Assembly: GCA_002753565.1 (NCBI GenBank)
Contig: PEAM01000032.1
Location: forward strand, 1 to 42,739
DNA from: Magnetococcales bacterium
GTDB taxonomy: Bacteria > Pseudomonadota > Magnetococcia > Magnetococcales > JADFYX01
Length of the DNA: 42,739 nt
Reading direction: 5' to 3'
The notes below the pieces were generated by a model, which saw only the letters and a program-made list of their open reading frames with translations, was not told the DNA's origin and made no database searches. This document shows, piece after piece, positions 39,473 to 42,739 of this stretch. Position 1 is the stretch's first letter; every line of letters begins with the position of its first letter. The translations under genes and the position numbers were made by a program.

Positions 39473-41658
39473 GCGGTCACCTCCCTGAGCAATGCCACAA
39501 TCTCTTCTTCCAGCCCCCTGATGTCCTGCTCGATATCCTCCAGGGGGCGCGGCGGCTCGTAACAATAGAAATGGCGGTTGAAGGGAATCTCGTAGCCCAC
39601 CTTGGTCTTGGATTCGTCAATCCAGGCATCCGGCACGTGGGGCTTCACCTCCCTCTGGAAGTAATCCTGAATGCTCTCCTTCAGGGGCACGGATTCGGTA
39701 TCGCGCAACTCCGAATCAGGCTCAGGATTCCCTTTGCGGTCAGTGCAGATGGTGGCGGTCTCATCCCGTTCGGAGAGGGCCGCCAATACCGCCTTCAGTT
39801 CGGGGGCTGAGAGCTTCACCCCCCGGGCGCGGTCGATCTCCCGCAAAGCGATGAGGAACGCTTTACGGTCCTTGTAGAGCTTTTTCCCGTGCTTTTCGGC
39901 AAATGCGGCCAACAGGTCACGAATGGCCTGCTGCCGCTTTTCACCTTCCGCGATCTCCCGTTGGCGGATGGTTTCGTTCTTCTTCTTGCTGGTGGCCAGA
40001 TTGCGAAAAGTGGTCTGGTCTTTCAGTCGGGCAACGCGCTCGGGGGAAACCTGGAAATTGAGCTTCAGGGGGCGTTCCACGGTGATCTTGTGGTAGCCGA
40101 AATCCTCGTTGTCGAAGATCTTGCTGACCACCAGCTCTTTCCATCGTTGCCCGGATGGTGGCTCATCACTGGGTTGTTGATCTGCAACGCGAAAGACTTT
40201 CTCTCTCTCGCCAAACAGAACCCAGCGCGTTTCACCATCAAGGTAGCTATCGTAGACCTTGGTAATCTCTGCGATGTGATCAGGATCATTGGGATGTTGA
40301 TCGTCAGAGGGATCCCCGATGCGACGGCGCTTATTGCCCAGGGATTTCTCCATGGCCACCCAGAAATTCCGGGCATCAATCAACTGAACCTTGCCCTTGC
40401 GGTGCGGCTCCTTGCGATTGGTAATGATCCACACGTAGGTGGCGATGCCAGTGTTGTAGAAAAGCTGCTCCGGCATAGCGACGATGGCTTCCAGCCAGTT
40501 GTTTTCAATGATCCAGCGGCGGATTTCACTCTCACCGCTGCCCGCATCCCCTGTGAAGAGCGGGGAGCCGTTGAAAACGATACCAATCCGGCTGCCACCA
40601 CCATCAGGCGTCCGCATCTTACTGATCATGTGTTGCAGGAAGAGCAACGCCCCGTCATTGATGCGCGGCGTTCCCGCACCGAATCGGCCCGCGAACCCCA
40701 AGGTGGCAGCTTCGTGCTCAATGGCCTTTTGCTGTTGTTTCCACTCCACCCCGAAGGGCGGATTGGCCAGCATGTAATCAAAGGTGGAAGGCCGACCCTC
40801 CTCATTGCCGGGTTTGAACCCATCACGGGAGAAGGTGTCTCCCTGAACGATGTTCTCGGAGTCCTCCCCCTTGATGAGCATGTCCGATTTGCAGACCGCC
40901 CACGCCTCATCATTCCAGTCCTGACCATACAGCTGGGGCTGGGCGTCAGAATTCAATTGCCGAATGTAGCTTTCCGCCACGGAAAGCATGCCACCGGTAC
41001 CGCAGGCGGGGTCATAGATGGTTTTCACCACATGGCTGCTGGCTAGGTCATCTTCGGAGGCCAACAGCAGGTTGACCATCAGTTTGATTACCTCACGGGG
41101 GGTGAAATGCTCCCCAGCCTCCTCATTCGACTGTTCCGCCCCGATCCGGATCAGCTCCTCGAACACATACCCCATCTGCATGCTGTCCACGCGCCCCAGG
41201 GACAGGTCCATGGAGGCGAATTTCTTGATAACTTCAAACAGGATGTTCTTTTCGGACATGCGGGCGATTTGCTGGTCGAAGGCAAACCGCTCCATGATGG
41301 CCCGCACATTGGGGGAAAATCCGTTGATGTAGCTGTTCAGGTTTGGGGCCAGATTGTTGGGGTCGTTCAGCAGGGAGTGTTCCGCGGCCTTATCCATCTG
41401 CAGACGGGAGAGGTTGAAAAACCGGTACCCCGTCACCCTTTCCAGCAGCCTGCGGACAACGGTATCGGGTTTGGTCTTGATTTCCTGATGCTTCGCCAGC
41501 GCGGCCTGTTTCGTGGGGGCCAAAAGGCAGTCGAAACGGCGCAGGACCGTGAGAGGCAGAATGACCTTGCGATATTCATTGCGCTTGTAGGGGCCACGGA
41601 GCAGGTTGCAGACGCTCCAGATATCGTTGGCTAACTGGTGATGGGTTTCTCCGTTCAT
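39469..41658 (-). CDS. hsdM: Type I restriction enzyme, adenine methyltransferase subunit
   Basis: A 729-residue N6-adenine methylase that protects host DNA and is required for restriction. An N-terminal helical HsdM domain (residues about 5-140) is followed by the S-adenosylmethionine motif DPACGTGG (216-223) and the catalytic NPPF (299-302). The protein is longer than the classical EcoKI HsdM (about 530), with roughly 200 extra C-terminal residues containing FLIALREIDRARGVKLSAPE and a coiled C-terminus. It is the first intact gene of the operon, 12 bp after the broken XRE gene. The stop overlaps the next start. Confidence 0.95.
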   Translation of the reverse strand: MNGETHHQLANDIWSVCNLLRGPYKRNEYRKVILPLTVLRRFDCLLAPTKQAALAKHQEIKTKPDTVVRRLLERVTGYRFFNLSRLQMDKAAEHSLLNDPNNLAPNLNSYINGFSPNVRAIMERFAFDQQIARMSEKNILFEVIKKFASMDLSLGRVDSMQMGYVFEELIRIGAEQSNEEAGEHFTPREVIKLMVNLLLASEDDLASSHVVKTIYDPACGTGGMLSVAESYIRQLNSDAQPQLYGQDWNDEAWAVCKSDMLIKGEDSENIVQGDTFSRDGFKPGNEEGRPSTFDYMLANPPFGVEWKQQQKAIEHEAATLGFAGRFGAGTPRINDGALLFLQHMISKMRTPDGGGSRIGIVFNGSPLFTGDAGSGESEIRRWIIENNWLEAIVAMPEQLFYNTGIATYVWIITNRKEPHRKGKVQLIDARNFWVAMEKSLGNKRRRIGDPSDDQHPNDPDHIAEITKVYDSYLDGETRWVLFGEREKVFRVADQQPSDEPPSGQRWKELVVSKIFDNEDFGYHKITVERPLKLNFQVSPERVARLKDQTTFRNLATSKKKNETIRQREIAEGEKRQQAIRDLLAAFAEKHGKKLYKDRKAFLIALREIDRARGVKLSAPELKAVLAALSERDETATICTDRKGNPEPDSELRDTESVPLKESIQDYFQREVKPHVPDAWIDESKTKVGYEIPFNRHFYCYEPPRPLEDIEQDIRGLEEEIVALLREVTA

Positions 41659-41670
41659 CCTCAGCGATCC

Positions 41671-41885
41671 TTATGATGACAGCCGACCGGCCCGGGTCAT
41701 TTTTGAATAGAAATCGTCAAATTGCCTGCGCGCCAACTTGGATGGATTGGTTTTGCCGTTTTCCCAGCGGTTGACCGTAGCAAAGCTCACGCCAAGTGCA
41801 TGGGCAAGCTCCTCCTGGCTCATTTCCAACTGCTCTGGCGGACGTCCTTCACCAAGGCTGCGAATTCGTCACGATCCAAGGGCAT
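41671..41885 (-). pseudogene. XRE-family helix-turn-helix regulator with a frameshift
   Basis: Two fragments together make one small regulator. The first, from ATG 41885, reads [20 protein letters not shown] and stops at 41820. The second, in another frame, reads [20 protein letters not shown] followed by [14 protein letters not shown] and ends at 41671; this is a classic helix-turn-helix. The two frames would join with a one-base change near 41825-41835 (giving ...VRQ[10 protein letters not shown]...). The stop of one and an ATG of the other overlap as ATGA, so reinitiation could still make the DNA-binding part. It precedes hsdM by 12 bp and was probably its autoregulator. A sequencing error is possible. 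Confidence 0.65.
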
Positions 41886-41994
41886 GGCGCTTAAGCTCTC
41901 ATTTCGATATGCTTTTAGTTTGCCGCCCGATCGACGGATGGCAAGCGAGTTTCGAATATAACATCTGCAACAGCACTTGCAAAATGGAATCACC

Positions 41995-42558
41995 ATGTCT
42001 CTGAACCTGGCCAACACCGTCATCACCTTCCTGAAGGACCGCCCGGACGAGAAGTTTACCGCCCGGCAGATTGCGGAGTGGGTGTTCCAGACCTTCCCGG
42101 AAGAGTGTCAGGCGAAGAAGGCCAAGAGCCTGTACGTGAAAAGTGATGACGATCTGATCCGCCAGATCCAGTCGGAAGTCGGCCCCCGCATGATGGACTC
42201 CAAGAAGGCCGTTCAGATCAAGACCACGGAGGGCCGACCTCGGAAGTACTACTTTACCGGCAAGTCGGATGAGGATGAGGTGGCCCGGGCAGAATCAGAG
42301 GTAGAGACTACCGGGGACACATCCTCTGCTCAACCGGCCAAGGTAAAGGAGGTGGACCTCTACCCGGCATTGGCCTCCTGGCTGCGCGCCGAGCATGGGC
42401 TCTACGCCATGCGCATTGATGAGAAGCGCTCCTCCAACCAGCGCGGCCCCAACGGCAACAAGTGGCTCTATCCGGATCTGGTGGGTATGGAGGACCTGAG
42501 CACCGAATGGGATCGGGAGGCGTGGACAACTCCCTCATGGCCCGCACCATTCGGCTGA
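41995..42558 (+). pseudogene. COG2958-type HARE-HTH protein, 3' end lost
   Basis: An N-terminal HARE-HTH-like winged helix (LANTVITFLKDRPDEKFTAR, then LIRQIQSEVGPRM) and the start of the COG2958 C-terminal domain (LYPALASWLRAEHGLYAMRI, later GNKWLYPDLVGMEDLSTEWD). Full-length relatives continue well past this point with a probable nuclease-like domain, whereas this frame ends with about ten unrelated residues after WDREAW at the junction near 42524. The start ATG 41995 is preceded only by a weak GGAAT; an in-frame ATG at 41977 is possible. It is divergent from the restriction operon and may once have belonged to the defence island. The truncated product may be non-functional. Confidence 0.75.
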
Positions 42559-42635
42559 ACTTCCTGGCCCCGGCCATCGTCGAGGCCATCCTCGATGGCT
42601 CCTATCCCGACACCATCATGGTCAGTCCCCGATAA
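42525..42635 (+). pseudogene. C-terminal fragment of a site-specific recombinase
   Basis: A 36-codon stretch in a different frame from the COG2958 gene encodes SLMARTIRLNFLAPAIVEAI followed by LDGSYP. This is a typical C-terminal end of recombinase-family proteins (pattern RxxRLxFLAPxIVEAILxGxQP). It starts exactly where the COG2958 homology breaks off and stops at 42635 just before the IS3 end. It is a leftover from a recombination event, not an expressed gene. Confidence 0.55.
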
Positions 42636-42739
42636 AGTGGACGCTCAGTTAAGCTACTTTGCCCAATCTCTCAAACTCCTCCGGGCTTGTATACCCCAAT
42701 GCTGAGTGTTTTCGCTCACGATTATAGAAAACCTCAATA
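42627..42739 (-). mobile_element. IS3-family insertion sequence, right end
   Basis: The transposase gene end at 42649 is followed by CCCCGATAAAGTGGAC (42627-42642), which read on the minus strand (GTCCACTTTATCGGGG) looks like an IS3-group terminal inverted repeat. The element runs off the window, so its other end and any target-site duplication cannot be seen. Confidence 0.65.
42649..42739 (-). CDS. IS3-family transposase OrfB, C-terminal part (runs off window)
   Basis: The last 29 residues of the integrase-type transposase are visible: IEVFYNRERKHSALGYTSPE followed by EFERLGKVA and TAA at 42649-42651. This is the conserved C-terminal end of the rve integrase domain in IS3/IS150-group transposases. 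The DDE catalytic residues lie beyond the window. Its presence marks the right side of the defence island as a recombination hot spot. Confidence 0.85.
   Translation of the reverse strand, partial: IEVFYNRERKHSALGYTSPEEFERLGKVA

Noticed and set aside
39889-41046. Long plus-strand open frame (385 codons) opposite hsdM
   Set aside because: It is an antisense frame kept open by the codon bias of hsdM. Its translation has no recognisable domain, and hsdM motifs are intact on the other strand.

Overview
The window looks like chromosomal DNA from a free-living, Gram-negative proteobacterium. Supporting signs are lipoproteins with lipoboxes, an OmpA-type protein, an RpoH-type sigma factor with RpoH-type promoters, and an osmolyte cluster (N-acetylglutaminylglutamine amide, NAGGN) typical of salt-exposed bacteria. 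A deep-branching marine or magnetotactic-type proteobacterium would fit, but the sequence does not prove the taxon.

Layout. (1) 1-8436: a long palindromic repeat, two Cache/GGDEF diguanylate cyclases, tag, and a heat-shock group (rpoH-like sigma factor, Hsp20, CbpA-type DnaJ). Each heat-shock gene has a recognisable sigma-32-like promoter. A rimK-like ligase follows. (2) 8852-13329: two paralogous MFS carriers in divergent units, one with a PsiE-like membrane protein and one with a DUF599 protein. (3) 13662-21351: an OmpA-like lipoprotein with five calcium-binding-type repeats, then a four-gene unit with overlapping or abutting ends. In transcription order its genes encode a nucleotide-transporter-like carrier, a beta-lactamase-fold protein, a large exported dikinase with the domain order of glucan water dikinase, and a second beta-lactamase-fold protein. 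This is the best candidate here for an undescribed system: a periplasmic, nucleotide-driven modification of an envelope glycan. (4) 21442-23568: divergent promoters, a probable structured small RNA (6S-like in size and shape), and a Na+/phosphate cotransporter with a PhoU-like tail. (5) 23644-29344: a glycine-zipper lipoprotein and the NAGGN operon asnO-ngg-M42 peptidase. (6) 29812-31171: a DUF523-DUF1722 protein and a DUF454 membrane protein.

(7) 31168-42739: an acquired defence island. Its left edge has an IS21-type IstA remnant and its right edge a mosaic of a truncated COG2958 gene, a recombinase tail and an IS3-family transposase. One leftward operon runs: XRE regulator (frameshifted), hsdM, two unrecognised genes, hsdS, mntA-hepT, a TIR-like gene, hsdR and a SWIM zinc-finger gene. 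Many junctions are 4-nt ATGA overlaps, so restriction-modification, a toxin-antitoxin pair and a probable NAD-consuming effector appear to be expressed together.

Dispersed through the window are two copies of a ~215-bp repeat with imperfect terminal inverted repeats (13339-13551 and 29369-29585, opposite orientations), each just downstream of an operon end. No tRNA, rRNA or CRISPR array was seen. All family calls are from reading the sequence; no database search was run.
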